The notes: a model not told the origin generated them from the sequence alone. 64,000 nt of DNA from Scandinavium ludwigii_A (GCA_050516505.1 CP191518.1:620001-684000); one strand, 5' to 3'; positions 25,610 through 35,537 are shown, numbered from the stretch's first letter. Translations and numbers: made by a program.

Positions 25610-27748
25610 ATGCGCTTAAATAAATTAACCACGGCGATTCTTTTTTCCGCCGTTGGATTCCCAATGTTATCATCTGCCGCTACCGTCACGGCAAACGATC
25701 AAACCAATACATTCTCCGGTCTCGATTATTCAATGATGATCTCCAAAGATGGAGGTCATACCTGGACTGCGTATACCGATGCATCACAAAATAACTTCCC
25801 GGGCAATGTGTTAGCCCAAGTAGCAGCCAAACAAGAACTGGCCATTATTTCTGAAGATTACGATCCAAACCGTACCTATAAAGGCGGCGATACCGTGCGT
25901 TTCCTCGGATATTACTGGACCGCACAATGGTGGGTTGATCAGGGCATCAGCCCGGGCACCGATCCGGTTTGGGTTGCCGGTGATGCAACGGCGATTAAGC
26001 CTTACGCGACCTTCCAGTTCACGCCATTTACCGGCCAGGCCGCTATCGATCTGCAGAACCGTGAAAAAGCCAAAGTGGCCGCGCAGCGTAAAGTGATTGG
26101 TTACTTCCCGGAATGGGGTGTGTATGAAGCGCATGACTTCTTTACCCCTGACAAAGTGGACTACTCTGGCCTGACCCATCTTAACTACGGTTTTGCAGTG
26201 GTGAAAGATGGTGTGGTGACCATGCATGACACCGACAAAGCACCGGGACTGATTAAAGACCTGGAAAAACGCACTGATGCGGCCAACGTGGCGCACATGA
26301 TTTCAGTCGGTGGCTGGAATAACTCTCAGGAAGGCGTCTTTGAAGCGGCAACCGCCACCGATGCAGGCATTGAAAAACTGGCCAACAGCATGGTCAGCTA
26401 CATGGCACAATGGCGCTTCGATGGCCTCGACATTGACTGGGAATACCCGGATAACGACGCTGAAAAAGCCCAGTTCACCAAGCTAATCCAGTCGCTGCGT
26501 ACCAAGCTGGATGCGCAGGGCAAGAAAGATGATAAGTACTATCAACTCTCTGCGGCTGTTACCACCAACCACAACAATATTCAGTACATCAACCCGGCTG
26601 TGACAGCTCCGTTGATGGATAGCGTCAACGTGATGGCATATGACATCCACGGGGCATTCGATTCGTTAACCGGTCATAACGCGCCGCTGTTCGAAAACAG
26701 CCATGATGAAGACAAAGAGCTGAACGTAGCCGACACCATGACGGCCTATGTCGAAACCTGGAAAGTGCCAAAAGCCAAGCTGATGATGGGGATTCCCTAT
26801 TATGGCCGTGGCTGGGGTCATGTTCCCGGTACAGAACTGATTCCTGGTTTACCGGGCATGTTTAACACCGGAGCCGCGACCGTTAAAGGCGCATGGGATG
26901 ACGTGGACCAGTATACCGGCACCAACCCGTGGTATGTGCTGAAGCAGAAACTGGCCAGCGGTGAATACGTCCGTTACTGGGATTCAGAATCCCATGTGCC
27001 GTATCTGTACAGCAAAACCAAACAAGAATTCCTGACCTATGACGATCCGCAGTCCATTAGCGAGAAAGTCGACTATATCAACGCGCAAGGCTTCGGTGGC
27101 GCGATCCTGTGGGACATCAGCGGTGATACCCCGGAACATCAACTGGGCAATATCGTTAAGCCTATTCTGACCACGCCGTTACCTGAGCCAACCCCGGATC
27201 CAGAACCTACCCCAGTGGTTAAGATCCAGGCAACGTTGTATGCCGATGGCTATCAGAAAGGTGACTGGTTTGATGTGTCTGCTGATACCCCATGTTTTGT
27301 CGGTTTGAAGGCAAAAAATGGTGGGAAACTGAACGATAACATGTCGTCTTTAAGGCTGAGAAACAATGGGTTAGGCGTAGTACTTTACGCTGATTGTGGT
27401 TATTCTGGTCAGAAGGTGGCTTATACCCAAAACTCATCGTTTTTTGGTAACACGTTTAACGATAAGGCATCTGGCGCTAAAGTCATTAAAGCGATTGGTT
27501 ATTCAAATGGCCATCTTAAAGGTGACGCGTTAATCATTGAAGGCGATATGGACTTTATCGGCGGTGATTATAAATTCAATGACATAATGTCTTCCATCAG
27601 AGTCGCAGAAGGTTATACCGTAAGACTTTATACCGATGGTCACTTTAAAGGCACTTATGCTGATGTCGCGTCCGGGACATCAGTCGCCGATTTCAATACG
27701 CTTAAACTGAATGATAAAGTGTCGTCCATTAAAGTATTTAAGAATTAA
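25610..27748 (+). CDS. Secreted GH18 chitinase with ChtBD3 and beta/gamma-crystallin domains
   Basis: 712 residues. A signal peptide (about 1-23, cut after SSAA) is followed by a carbohydrate-binding domain type 5/12 (about 80-125; YKGGDTVRFLGYYWTAQWW). The GH18 barrel (about 155-520) has the catalytic motif DGLDIDWEYP with the proton donor Glu278. A proline-rich linker (about 522-540) leads to two beta/gamma-crystallin-like domains (about 541-712). These carry four motifs of the form N-D-x-x-S-S/G (575, 617, 657, 701), the calcium-binding signature of this fold. The tail is more AT-rich than the catalytic part, which suggests a later domain addition. It is inserted between uppP and cca, unlike in E. 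coli. The export route beyond Sec is not visible here. Confidence 0.92.
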   Translation: MRLNKLTTAILFSAVGFPMLSSAATVTANDQTNTFSGLDYSMMISKDGGHTWTAYTDASQNNFPGNVLAQVAAKQELAIISEDYDPNRTYKGGDTVRFLGYYWTAQWWVDQGISPGTDPVWVAGDATAIKPYATFQFTPFTGQAAIDLQNREKAKVAAQRKVIGYFPEWGVYEAHDFFTPDKVDYSGLTHLNYGFAVVKDGVVTMHDTDKAPGLIKDLEKRTDAANVAHMISVGGWNNSQEGVFEAATATDAGIEKLANSMVSYMAQWRFDGLDIDWEYPDNDAEKAQFTKLIQSLRTKLDAQGKKDDKYYQLSAAVTTNHNNIQYINPAVTAPLMDSVNVMAYDIHGAFDSLTGHNAPLFENSHDEDKELNVADTMTAYVETWKVPKAKLMMGIPYYGRGWGHVPGTELIPGLPGMFNTGAATVKGAWDDVDQYTGTNPWYVLKQKLASGEYVRYWDSESHVPYLYSKTKQEFLTYDDPQSISEKVDYINAQGFGGAILWDISGDTPEHQLGNIVKPILTTPLPEPTPDPEPTPVVKIQATLYADGYQKGDWFDVSADTPCFVGLKAKNGGKLNDNMSSLRLRNNGLGVVLYADCGYSGQKVAYTQNSSFFGNTFNDKASGAKVIKAIGYSNGHLKGDALIIEGDMDFIGGDYKFNDIMSSIRVAEGYTVRLYTDGHFKGTYADVASGTSVADFNTLKLNDKVSSIKVFKN

Positions 27749-27761
27749 TTAGTGTCTTAAC

Positions 27762-27795
27762 AATCCCCTCTTCCCAATTGAAGAGGGGATTTCAC
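27762..27795. terminator. Bidirectional terminator between chitinase and cca
   Basis: Perfect 12-bp stem AATCCCCTCTTC / GAAGAGGGGATT with a six-base loop, between convergent genes. Confidence 0.85.
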
Positions 27796-27799
27796 GTTA

Positions 27800-29044
27800 T
27801 TAGATGGGTGAGTTACTTAGCCCTTTATCTTCTTTCCACGCGGCTAGCGCATCAATACGTTGTCTTGTCAGCTCTTCCCGTACTTCCGGTCCTTTAAACC
27901 CGGCCTCAATCACCGGTTTGGTCGGCACGGATTTTGCCACTTCCCACGCTTCCCGCAATAACCGCCCCTGTGGATAATCGCAGTCTTCAAATCCTGTGCG
28001 CCCGCGCACGTCGGCTTCGCTGGTTAGCGCGATTTGCTCCACGCGCTGCGGTTTACGCCAGGCATCGATGCTGTCGAACAGCTTTACAATGGTGGCGGGT
28101 TTCAGCATCGGGAAGGTGTGGATGAGGTCATGGAACTCCGCCACCAGTTTCGCCAAATCCCGCATCTCGTTGGGCACGCGCAGTCGCGCGCAAAGCTGTT
28201 CAACCAACTTTACCCCCGCAAGACCATGTCCGTGATGGCGTGGCCATAATTCTTTCGGCGTCAGGGCCTTGCCAACATCGTGGCACAGCGTGGCGAAACG
28301 CACATCGATGGCTGGGGTTAACATCGCCGCCATGCTCAGGGTCATCAGCGTATGCACGCCAGTATCGATTTCCGGATGCCATTTAGCGGGGGCCGGCACG
28401 CCGTAAAGGGCGTCAATCTCCGGGAACAACACCTTCAGGGCGCCGCAGTCGCGTAGGGTCTGGAAGAAAACCTGCGGATTACGCGTGCCGAGCGCGCTTT
28501 CAGTTTCTTTCCACACACGTTCGGGCGTGAGGTGTTCCAGCTCGCCTGCATCGGTCATCGCTCGCATCAGCGCCATCGTTTCATCGGCAATGCGAAAACT
28601 TAAATGCGCATAGCGGGCGGCAAAGCGTGCCACGCGCAGCACGCGTAACGGATCTTCGCTAAACGCAGGCGAGACGTGGCGCAGCAGGCGATTTTGCACA
28701 TCCTGCTGGCCGTTATACGGGTCGATGATATAGCCGTTATCATCCTGCGCGAGGGCATTCACCGTCAGGTCACGGCGCAGCAAATCCTGTTCAAGCGTGA
28801 CATCGGGGGCGGCATAACAGGTAAAGCCGGTATAACCCGAGCCGGATTTCCGTTCGGTGCGCGCGAGGGCATATTCTTCGTGGGTTTTCGGATGGAGAAA
28901 AACAGGAAAATCGCGACCTACCTGCTGGTAGCCCGCGTCGAGCATTTGCTGCGGTGTCGCGCCGACAACGACCCAATCTTTGTCTTTGACCGGCAGGCCT
29001 AACAACGCATCGCGAACTGCACCACCGACCAGATATGTCTTCAC
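27800..29044 (-). CDS. cca: Cca, CCA-adding tRNA nucleotidyltransferase with HD domain
   Basis: 414 residues (E. coli 412). The nucleotidyltransferase head is MKTYLVGGAVRDALLGLPVKDKDWVVVG, with RRDLTVNALAQD and the template EDPLRVLRVARFAARYA. The C-terminal HD phosphohydrolase domain has FATLCHDVGKALTP and HGLAGV, typical of gamma-proteobacterial enzymes. It repairs and adds the 3' CCA of tRNAs. Confidence 0.98.
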   Translation of the reverse strand: MKTYLVGGAVRDALLGLPVKDKDWVVVGATPQQMLDAGYQQVGRDFPVFLHPKTHEEYALARTERKSGSGYTGFTCYAAPDVTLEQDLLRRDLTVNALAQDDNGYIIDPYNGQQDVQNRLLRHVSPAFSEDPLRVLRVARFAARYAHLSFRIADETMALMRAMTDAGELEHLTPERVWKETESALGTRNPQVFFQTLRDCGALKVLFPEIDALYGVPAPAKWHPEIDTGVHTLMTLSMAAMLTPAIDVRFATLCHDVGKALTPKELWPRHHGHGLAGVKLVEQLCARLRVPNEMRDLAKLVAEFHDLIHTFPMLKPATIVKLFDSIDAWRKPQRVEQIALTSEADVRGRTGFEDCDYPQGRLLREAWEVAKSVPTKPVIEAGFKGPEVREELTRQRIDALAAWKEDKGLSNSPI

Positions 29045-29125
29045 GCCAACTCTCTCCTCACTCTGTTTATCCGATGATAATACGGAAGTGTAGAAGAGAT
29101 GGCTAATCGGGCGGTGGTGAAACCG

Positions 29126-29746
29126 TTAGTTCATCCAGCGATCGTTGCGTTTACGGCTTGGTACCAGTCTTGGCAGAACCAGGCCGAGGATCAGACCCAC
29201 GCCGAGCACGCCGCCGCCATACATAAACCACTGCATGATGATGGTGCGCTGTTTGTCATCCAACTGCAGATTGGCGGCGCTCACTTTTTTCTGCGCCACA
29301 ATAAGCTCATTTTTCAGCTTCTGATTTTGGTCTTTCAGCCCGTTAATCACGCTGTCGCTCTCGGCAACTTTCTTCTGCATATCCGCAGTGCGTTGATTCC
29401 AGGTGGTATCAATATTGGTCAGCTTGTCGGTCAGCGTTTTGACCTGGCTTTCCAGATCCGGCACGCGTGTCTTAAAGCTTGGCTCGCTGGTCAGTTCTTT
29501 CAACGGGATCCATGCGGTACGACCGTTGCTATCGCGAACTTGTCCGTACTGGGTCGCGTCGTTGGTTTGCAGCAGGGTGACGGCTTCACCCGCGGTGACA
29601 GTGCCTGCAAGGCGATAGTTATCGCCAGGGCCACTGCGTACCCAGGTGTTCAGTTCGTCAGAGACGTAACGTGTTTCTTCCGCGTGAACCACGGCAGAAA
29701 CGCTAAGTGCAAATAAAGTTAATCCAATCAGGCGTAATTTAGGCAT
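29126..29746 (-). CDS. ygiM: YgiM, SH3-domain membrane protein
   Basis: The start was set at the ATG at 29746 (206 residues, as E. coli), ignoring an extension to 29812. A signal sequence (about 1-22, ending VVHAEE) precedes a bacterial SH3 domain (ELNTWVRSGPGDNYRLAGTV...WIPLKEL). A coiled coil (about 95-165) and a C-terminal membrane helix with a basic tail (RLVPSRKRNDRWMN) follow. Its precise function is unknown; the SH3 fold suggests cell-wall binding. Confidence 0.95.
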   Translation of the reverse strand: MPKLRLIGLTLFALSVSAVVHAEETRYVSDELNTWVRSGPGDNYRLAGTVTAGEAVTLLQTNDATQYGQVRDSNGRTAWIPLKELTSEPSFKTRVPDLESQVKTLTDKLTNIDTTWNQRTADMQKKVAESDSVINGLKDQNQKLKNELIVAQKKVSAANLQLDDKQRTIIMQWFMYGGGVLGVGLILGLVLPRLVPSRKRNDRWMN

Positions 29747-29945
29747 CAGGTCATTCGTTATTGTCATAAAGTGAATCGATAGTAATGGCATCAGTCTGAC
29801 GATGCCAGGCATTCTCCGGCAATCGGAATCCTCCAGGAGGACGTTGCATGGGAAAGTACCGCGAAATACACTCTACTGACAAAAAAGATGCGCGGAAGTT
29901 CGGCGTAATGTTCAATCCAGGCAATGCAACCATAAGAAATCAGTC

Positions 29946-30860
29946 ATGGATCAGGAAATCGAATTGAAGTTCATCGTTGAGCCGGACGGCGTCGAGACGC
30001 TGCGTGCACAGCTTAACGCCCTCTCAGCGGAGCATATTCCTGCCGCTCAACTCCTCAATATTTATTACGAAACGGCCGATAACTGGCTGCGACGCCACGA
30101 TATGGGGCTGCGGATCCGCGGTCATAACAATCGCTATGAAATGACGATGAAAATCGCCGGAAAAGTGGTGGGCGGCTTGCACTCGCGCCCGGAATACAAC
30201 ATCGACCTTGAAAAGGCCGAACTGGCACTGGAAAAACTTCCCGCCGAAGTCTGGCCTGAAGGCACGTTGCCGCCAGAACTGGCTTCACACGTTAACCCGC
30301 TGTTCAGCACCGATTTTTATCGCGAAAAATGGCTGGTGAATCACAATCAGAGTCGTATCGAACTGGCGCTGGATTTGGGCGACGTAAAAGCGGGTAACCA
30401 CCAGGAGCCGATTTGCGAGCTCGAACTGGAACTGCTGCACGGTCAAGTCGACGATATTCTGGAAGTGGCTGAACAGCTAATTTCTGCTGGCGTATTACGT
30501 CAGGGTAGCCTGAGCAAAGCAGCGCGCGGCTATCATCTGGCGGCGGGTAATGCAGCGCGCGCGATAAAAAAGGCTGACTTCAAAGCCCCGGATAATGCCA
30601 CGATCGAAGCGGCGCTGGCCCACTGGCAGTATCACGAAGAGCTGTGGCTGCGTGGCAATGCAAAAGCCAAAACTGAGGTATTAAAGGCAGTGGCGTTTAT
30701 TCGCAGCAGCCTGCAACCTGAACACGAGATGGCTTCTGAACAAATGGCGCAAATTGGCGATGCGATTTCCGCAGCGACCAGCGCAAAAGATGCGGCGTTT
30801 AAACCGCAAATTGCGCAAGCCAAACTGATGCTGACGGCTTTTCTGGTCACCGGACGATAG
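29946..30860 (+). CDS. ygiF: YgiF, inorganic triphosphatase with shortened CHAD region
   Basis: 304 residues against about 433 in E. coli YgiF. The CYTH domain is complete (about 1-200), with the metal/phosphate signature EIELKF at the start, RIRG, and ICELELEL. It hydrolyses tripolyphosphate. The C-terminal CHAD domain (histidine-rich helical, polyphosphate-binding) stops after about 85 residues, at the segment corresponding to AKLALTEWLV in E. coli. The stop is only 15 bases before glnE, so no remnant of the missing part lies downstream. A clean deletion with loss of about 130 residues is the simplest reading. Confidence 0.9.
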   Translation: MDQEIELKFIVEPDGVETLRAQLNALSAEHIPAAQLLNIYYETADNWLRRHDMGLRIRGHNNRYEMTMKIAGKVVGGLHSRPEYNIDLEKAELALEKLPAEVWPEGTLPPELASHVNPLFSTDFYREKWLVNHNQSRIELALDLGDVKAGNHQEPICELELELLHGQVDDILEVAEQLISAGVLRQGSLSKAARGYHLAAGNAARAIKKADFKAPDNATIEAALAHWQYHEELWLRGNAKAKTEVLKAVAFIRSSLQPEHEMASEQMAQIGDAISAATSAKDAAFKPQIAQAKLMLTAFLVTGR

Positions 30861-30875
30861 CGAAACGAGGTAGTC

Positions 30876-33716
30876 ATGACGCCGTTTTCTTTGCAGTTAC
30901 AGCAGCACTGGCAGACGGTGGTCGACCGACTGCCGACCGATTTCCCGACCGATGTATTCAGTCCGCAGGCGCAGGCGGCGATGACGTTCAGCGATTTTAT
31001 CAGCCAAAGTCTGGCCGCTTATCCGGCCTGGCTTAGCGAGCTGGAAAACACCCCGCCGCAGGCCGATGAATGGCAGCATTACGCCGCCTGGTTGCATGAG
31101 GTGCTGGCGGATGTCAGCGATGAAAATAGCCTGATGCGGGAGCTGCGCCTGTTCCGTCGTCGCGTCATGGTGCGCATAGCCTGGGCACAGGCCCTCTCCC
31201 TTATTTCTACCGAAAGCAGTTTGCAGCAACTGAGCCATCTGGCTGAAACGCTGATTGTTGCCGCCCGTGACTGGCTGTACGACGCCTGTTGTCGGGAGTG
31301 GGGCACGCCGTGCAACGCCGACGGAAAACCCCAGCCGCTGCTGATATTAGGTATGGGCAAACTCGGCGGCGGCGAGCTGAACTTTTCCTCCGATATCGAC
31401 CTGATATTTGCCTGGCCTGAACACGGATCAACCCAGGGCGGGCGGCGTGAACTCGACAACGCCCAGTTCTTTACCCGTATGGGGCAGCGGCTGATTAAAG
31501 CGCTGGATCAGCCAACAATGGACGGTTTTGTCTATCGGGTGGATATGCGTCTGCGCCCGTTTGGCGAAAGCGGGCCGCTGGTGCTGAGCTTCGCCGCGCT
31601 GGAAGATTATTACCAGGAGCAAGGGCGCGACTGGGAGCGCTATGCGATGGTCAAAGCCCGAATCATGGGCGACCGGGAAGGCATGTACGTAGAGGAACTG
31701 CGTGCCACGCTGCGTCCGTTTGTGTTCCGCCGCTACATTGATTTCAGCGTGATCCAGTCGCTGCGAAACATGAAAGGCATGATCGCCCGTGAAGTACGCC
31801 GCCGTGGCCTGAAAGACAACATCAAGCTTGGCGCAGGGGGGATTCGCGAAATCGAATTTATTGTGCAGGTATTCCAGCTGATTCGCGGTGGGCGTGAGCC
31901 GTCACTGCAAGGGCGCGCGTTGCTGCCTACGCTGGAGGCGATTGATGCGCTGCATCTTTTGCCCGAAGGCGAGGCGCAACTCCTGCGCGACGCTTACCTG
32001 TTTTTACGCCGCCTGGAAAACTTGCTGCAAAGTATCAATGACGAACAGACACAAACCCTGCCGCAGGACGACCTGAACCGGGCGCGGCTAGCGTGGGGTA
32101 TGGGCTTCGCCGACTGGAATGTACTGACGCAGGCGCTTGAGGCGCACATGGCCCACGTGCGGCAAATTTTCAACGCACTGATTGGCGATGATGAAGAAAC
32201 CTCGGCGGATGAACAGCTGTCTGAGCATTGGCGCGAGCTGTGGCAGGATGCGTTGCAGGAAGACGACACCACGCCGGTGCTGACGCATCTCACCGACAAT
32301 GACCGCAATCAGGTGCTGGCGTTGATTGCCGATTTCCGCAAGGAGCTCGACAAACGCACCATCGGCCCGCGGGGGCGTCAGGTGCTCGATTCACTGATGC
32401 CGCATTTGTTGAGCAACGTGTGTAGCCGCGAAGATGCGCCGGTGCCGCTGGCGCGCATTATGCCCCTGCTGACCGGGATCGTGACCCGTACCACTTATCT
32501 TGAACTGCTGAGTGAGTTTCCCGGTGCGCTCAAGCATCTGATTCGACTTTGTGCCGCCTCGCCGATGGTGGCGAGCCAGCTGGCGCGCTATCCGCTGTTG
32601 CTGGACGAACTGCTCGATCCGAACACGCTGTACCAGCCGACCGCCACCGACGCCTATCGTGACGAACTGCGGCAGTATCTGCTGCGTGTGCCGGAAGAAG
32701 ATGAAGAGCAGCAGCTCGAAGCGCTGCGCCAGTTTAAGCAGGCACAGCTGTTACGCGTCGCCGCGGCGGATATCGCCGGCACGCTGCCGGTCATGAAAGT
32801 GAGCGATCACTTAACTTGGCTGGCAGAAGCAATGATCGACGCAGTCGTCCAGCAGGCGTGGGTGCAAATGGTGGCCCGTTTTGGGCAACCGCGCCATCTG
32901 GCAGAGCGTCAGGGGCGTGGTTTTGCGGTCGTCGGTTACGGCAAACTCGGCGGCTGGGAGCTGGGCTACAGTTCCGATCTCGATCTGGTATTTTTACACG
33001 ACTGCCCGGTGGAAGTCATGACCGATGGCGAACGTGAAATCGACGGGCGTCAGTTCTATCTACGCCTGGCCCAGCGCATCATGCATCTGTTCAGCACCCG
33101 CACCTCCTCGGGCATCCTGTACGAAGTGGACGCTCGCTTACGTCCGTCCGGCGCGGCAGGTATGTTAGTTACGACTACCGAGGCCTTCGCCGATTATCAA
33201 CATAACGAAGCCTGGACCTGGGAGCATCAGGCCCTGGTTCGCGCCCGCGTGGTGTACGGCGACCCGCAACTGCAATCGCAGTTTGATACGATTCGCCGCG
33301 ACGTGCTGACCGTTTCCCGCGAAGGTGAAAAGTTGCAAACTGAAGTCCGTGAAATGCGTGAGAAAATGCGCGCGCATCTGGGGAGCAAACATCGCGATCG
33401 CTTTGATATTAAAGCCGATGAAGGCGGTATTACGGATATTGAGTTTATCACCCAGTATCTGGTGCTGCGTTTCGCCCATGATAAGCCGAAGCTGACCCGT
33501 TGGTCGGATAACGTGCGCATCCTCGAATTGCTCGCACAGAACGATATTATGGACGAGCAGGAAGCGTTGGCCCTGAGCCAGGCATACACCACGCTACGCG
33601 ATGCGCTGCATCATCTGGCATTGCAGGAAGAGGCCGGGCATGTAGCGCCAGAGGCCTTTGCGGCGGAGCGCGAGCTGGTGCGCGCAAGCTGGCTAAAGTG
33701 GCTGGTGGTGTCGTGA
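30876..33716 (+). CDS. glnE: GlnE, glutamine synthetase adenylyltransferase / deadenylase
   Basis: 946 residues, as in E. coli. Two nucleotidyltransferase domains are visible: the N-terminal deadenylase with GMGKLGGGELNFSSDIDLIFAW and the C-terminal adenylylase with GYGKLGGWELGYSSDLDLVFLHD. A regulatory linker with the PII-interacting region separates them. It modifies glutamine synthetase in response to PII and glutamine. It is probably cotranscribed with ygiF and hldE. Confidence 0.99.
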   Translation: MTPFSLQLQQHWQTVVDRLPTDFPTDVFSPQAQAAMTFSDFISQSLAAYPAWLSELENTPPQADEWQHYAAWLHEVLADVSDENSLMRELRLFRRRVMVRIAWAQALSLISTESSLQQLSHLAETLIVAARDWLYDACCREWGTPCNADGKPQPLLILGMGKLGGGELNFSSDIDLIFAWPEHGSTQGGRRELDNAQFFTRMGQRLIKALDQPTMDGFVYRVDMRLRPFGESGPLVLSFAALEDYYQEQGRDWERYAMVKARIMGDREGMYVEELRATLRPFVFRRYIDFSVIQSLRNMKGMIAREVRRRGLKDNIKLGAGGIREIEFIVQVFQLIRGGREPSLQGRALLPTLEAIDALHLLPEGEAQLLRDAYLFLRRLENLLQSINDEQTQTLPQDDLNRARLAWGMGFADWNVLTQALEAHMAHVRQIFNALIGDDEETSADEQLSEHWRELWQDALQEDDTTPVLTHLTDNDRNQVLALIADFRKELDKRTIGPRGRQVLDSLMPHLLSNVCSREDAPVPLARIMPLLTGIVTRTTYLELLSEFPGALKHLIRLCAASPMVASQLARYPLLLDELLDPNTLYQPTATDAYRDELRQYLLRVPEEDEEQQLEALRQFKQAQLLRVAAADIAGTLPVMKVSDHLTWLAEAMIDAVVQQAWVQMVARFGQPRHLAERQGRGFAVVGYGKLGGWELGYSSDLDLVFLHDCPVEVMTDGEREIDGRQFYLRLAQRIMHLFSTRTSSGILYEVDARLRPSGAAGMLVTTTEAFADYQHNEAWTWEHQALVRARVVYGDPQLQSQFDTIRRDVLTVSREGEKLQTEVREMREKMRAHLGSKHRDRFDIKADEGGITDIEFITQYLVLRFAHDKPKLTRWSDNVRILELLAQNDIMDEQEALALSQAYTTLRDALHHLALQEEAGHVAPEAFAAERELVRASWLKWLVVS

Positions 33717-33761
33717 GATGGTATCATCGCGCGCAATTAACGAATCTTTCAGGAGTCTGGA

Positions 33762-35195
33762 ATGAAAGTAACGCTGCCAGAGTTTGAACGTGCAGGAGTG
33801 ATGGTTGTCGGTGATGTGATGCTGGACCGCTACTGGTACGGCCCAACGAGCCGAATTTCCCCGGAAGCCCCGGTGCCGGTGGTGAAAGTGGATACCATTG
33901 AGGAACGCCCTGGCGGCGCGGCGAACGTGGCGATGAACATTGCGGCCTTGGGCGCGACGTCGCGTCTGGTCGGGCTGACCGGTATTGACGATGCGGCGCG
34001 GGCGCTCAGCAAAGCGCTGGCGGACGTAAACGTGAAGTGCGATTTCGTTTCCGTACCGACCCATCCGACGATCACCAAGCTGCGTGTACTCTCACGCAAT
34101 CAGCAGCTGATTCGTCTGGACTTCGAAGAAGGTTTTGCGGGCGTCGATCCGCAGCCAATGCACGAACGTATTCAGCAGGCGCTGGGCCACATTGGCGCAC
34201 TGGTGCTGTCTGACTACGCGAAAGGTGCGCTGGAAAGCGTTCAGGATATGATTCAGCTGGCCCGTAAAGCGGGTGTGCCGGTGCTGATCGACCCGAAAGG
34301 CAGCGAGTTTGAACGCTATCGTGGCGCAACGCTGCTGACGCCAAACCTCTCTGAGTTTGAAGCCGTCGCCGGGAAGTGTAAAAGCGAAGCGGAAATCGTT
34401 GAGCGCGGCATGAAAATTATCGCGGACTTCGATCTGTCGGCGCTACTGGTTACCCGTTCCGAGCAGGGGATGACCCTGCTGCAGCCGGGCAAAGCGCCGC
34501 TGCACATGCCGACGCAGGCGCAGGAAGTGTACGACGTGACCGGGGCCGGTGACACGGTGATTGGCGTGCTGGCGGCAACGCTGGCAGCGGGTAATTCGCT
34601 GGAAGAAGCGTGCTTCTTTGCCAACGCGGCAGCCGGTGTTGTGGTGGGCAAACTCGGGACCTCTACCGTTTCGCCTATCGAACTGGAAAACGCAGTGCGC
34701 GGCCGGGCGGACACCGGTTTCGGCGTGATGAGCGAAGCCGAGCTGAAGCTGGCGGTCACAGCAGCCCGCAAGCGCGGCGAGAAAGTCGTGATGACCAACG
34801 GCGTGTTCGACATTCTGCACGCGGGCCATGTGTCCTACCTCTCCAACGCACGTAAGCTCGGCGACCGTTTGATTGTCGCGGTGAACAGCGATGCGTCCAC
34901 CAAACGTCTGAAAGGTGAAACCCGCCCGGTGAATCCGCTCGAACAACGGATGATCGTGCTCGGTGCACTGGGTTCTGTCGATTGGGTGGTCTCGTTTGAA
35001 GAAGATACGCCGCAGCGCCTGATTGCGGGCGTTCTGCCGGATCTGCTGGTAAAAGGCGGGGACTACAAGCCGGACGAAATCGCGGGTAGCGAAGAAGTCT
35101 GGGCGAACGGTGGAGAAGTGATGGTGCTGAACTTTGAAGATGGTTGTTCAACCACCAACATCATCAAGCGTATTCAAAAAGACAGCAGCAAGTAA
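33762..35195 (+). CDS. hldE: HldE, bifunctional heptose 7-phosphate kinase / heptose 1-phosphate adenylyltransferase
   Basis: 477 residues. The N-terminal PfkB-type sugar kinase (about 1-318) has GGAANVAMN and DVTGAGDTVIG. The C-terminal nucleotidyltransferase (about 344-477) has TNGVFDILHAGHVSYL with the HxGH motif. It makes ADP-D-beta-D-heptose for LPS inner core synthesis. It is the third gene of the ygiF-glnE-hldE cluster, followed by a REP element. Confidence 0.98.
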   Translation: MKVTLPEFERAGVMVVGDVMLDRYWYGPTSRISPEAPVPVVKVDTIEERPGGAANVAMNIAALGATSRLVGLTGIDDAARALSKALADVNVKCDFVSVPTHPTITKLRVLSRNQQLIRLDFEEGFAGVDPQPMHERIQQALGHIGALVLSDYAKGALESVQDMIQLARKAGVPVLIDPKGSEFERYRGATLLTPNLSEFEAVAGKCKSEAEIVERGMKIIADFDLSALLVTRSEQGMTLLQPGKAPLHMPTQAQEVYDVTGAGDTVIGVLAATLAAGNSLEEACFFANAAAGVVVGKLGTSTVSPIELENAVRGRADTGFGVMSEAELKLAVTAARKRGEKVVMTNGVFDILHAGHVSYLSNARKLGDRLIVAVNSDASTKRLKGETRPVNPLEQRMIVLGALGSVDWVVSFEEDTPQRLIAGVLPDLLVKGGDYKPDEIAGSEEVWANGGEVMVLNFEDGCSTTNIIKRIQKDSSK

Positions 35196-35214
35196 CGTTG
35201 CGATAGCCAGTTGT

Positions 35215-35245
35215 TGGCCCGGTTAGCGTAAGCGACACCGGGCCA
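35215..35245. repeat. REP element between hldE and ubiK
   Basis: TGGCCCGGTTAGCG...GACACCGGGCCA: an almost perfect REP palindrome between convergent genes, which could also act as terminator. Confidence 0.75.
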
Positions 35246-35252
35246 TCTCACA

Positions 35253-35537
35253 TTATTCGTCTACCGGCGGAATTGCGGGCGCGGAGGACGCAGCAGTGGT
35301 GCGGTTTTCCAGGTCGGAAATACGCTGTTCCAGCAGAGCCAGCTTTTCACGCGTGCGCAGCAGAACCTGAGTCTGCACGTCGAACTCTTCGCGGCTGACC
35401 AGATCCAGTCGCGTCAGCTGAGATTGCAGCACCTGACGGATTTTCTTCTCAACGTCATCACCAAAATCACGCAAACCTTGCGGCATGGACTCGTGAACCT
35501 GGCGGGCAATCTGTTCAATTTTTTTCGGATCAATCAT
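35253..35537 (-). CDS. ubiK: UbiK, ubiquinone biosynthesis accessory factor
   Basis: 94 residues, BMFP domain family (MIDPKKIEQIARQVHESMPQGLRDFGDDVEKK). A coiled coil fills the C-terminal half (REEFDVQTQVLLRTREKLALLEQRISDLE). It works with UbiJ in aerobic ubiquinone synthesis. No other ubi gene is adjacent. Confidence 0.95.
   Translation of the reverse strand: MIDPKKIEQIARQVHESMPQGLRDFGDDVEKKIRQVLQSQLTRLDLVSREEFDVQTQVLLRTREKLALLEQRISDLENRTTAASSAPAIPPVDE

Noticed and set aside
30861..30875. Possible frameshifted remainder of the YgiF CHAD domain
   Set aside because: Only 15 bases lie between ygiF and glnE, so there is no room for a displaced remainder; a deletion fits better.
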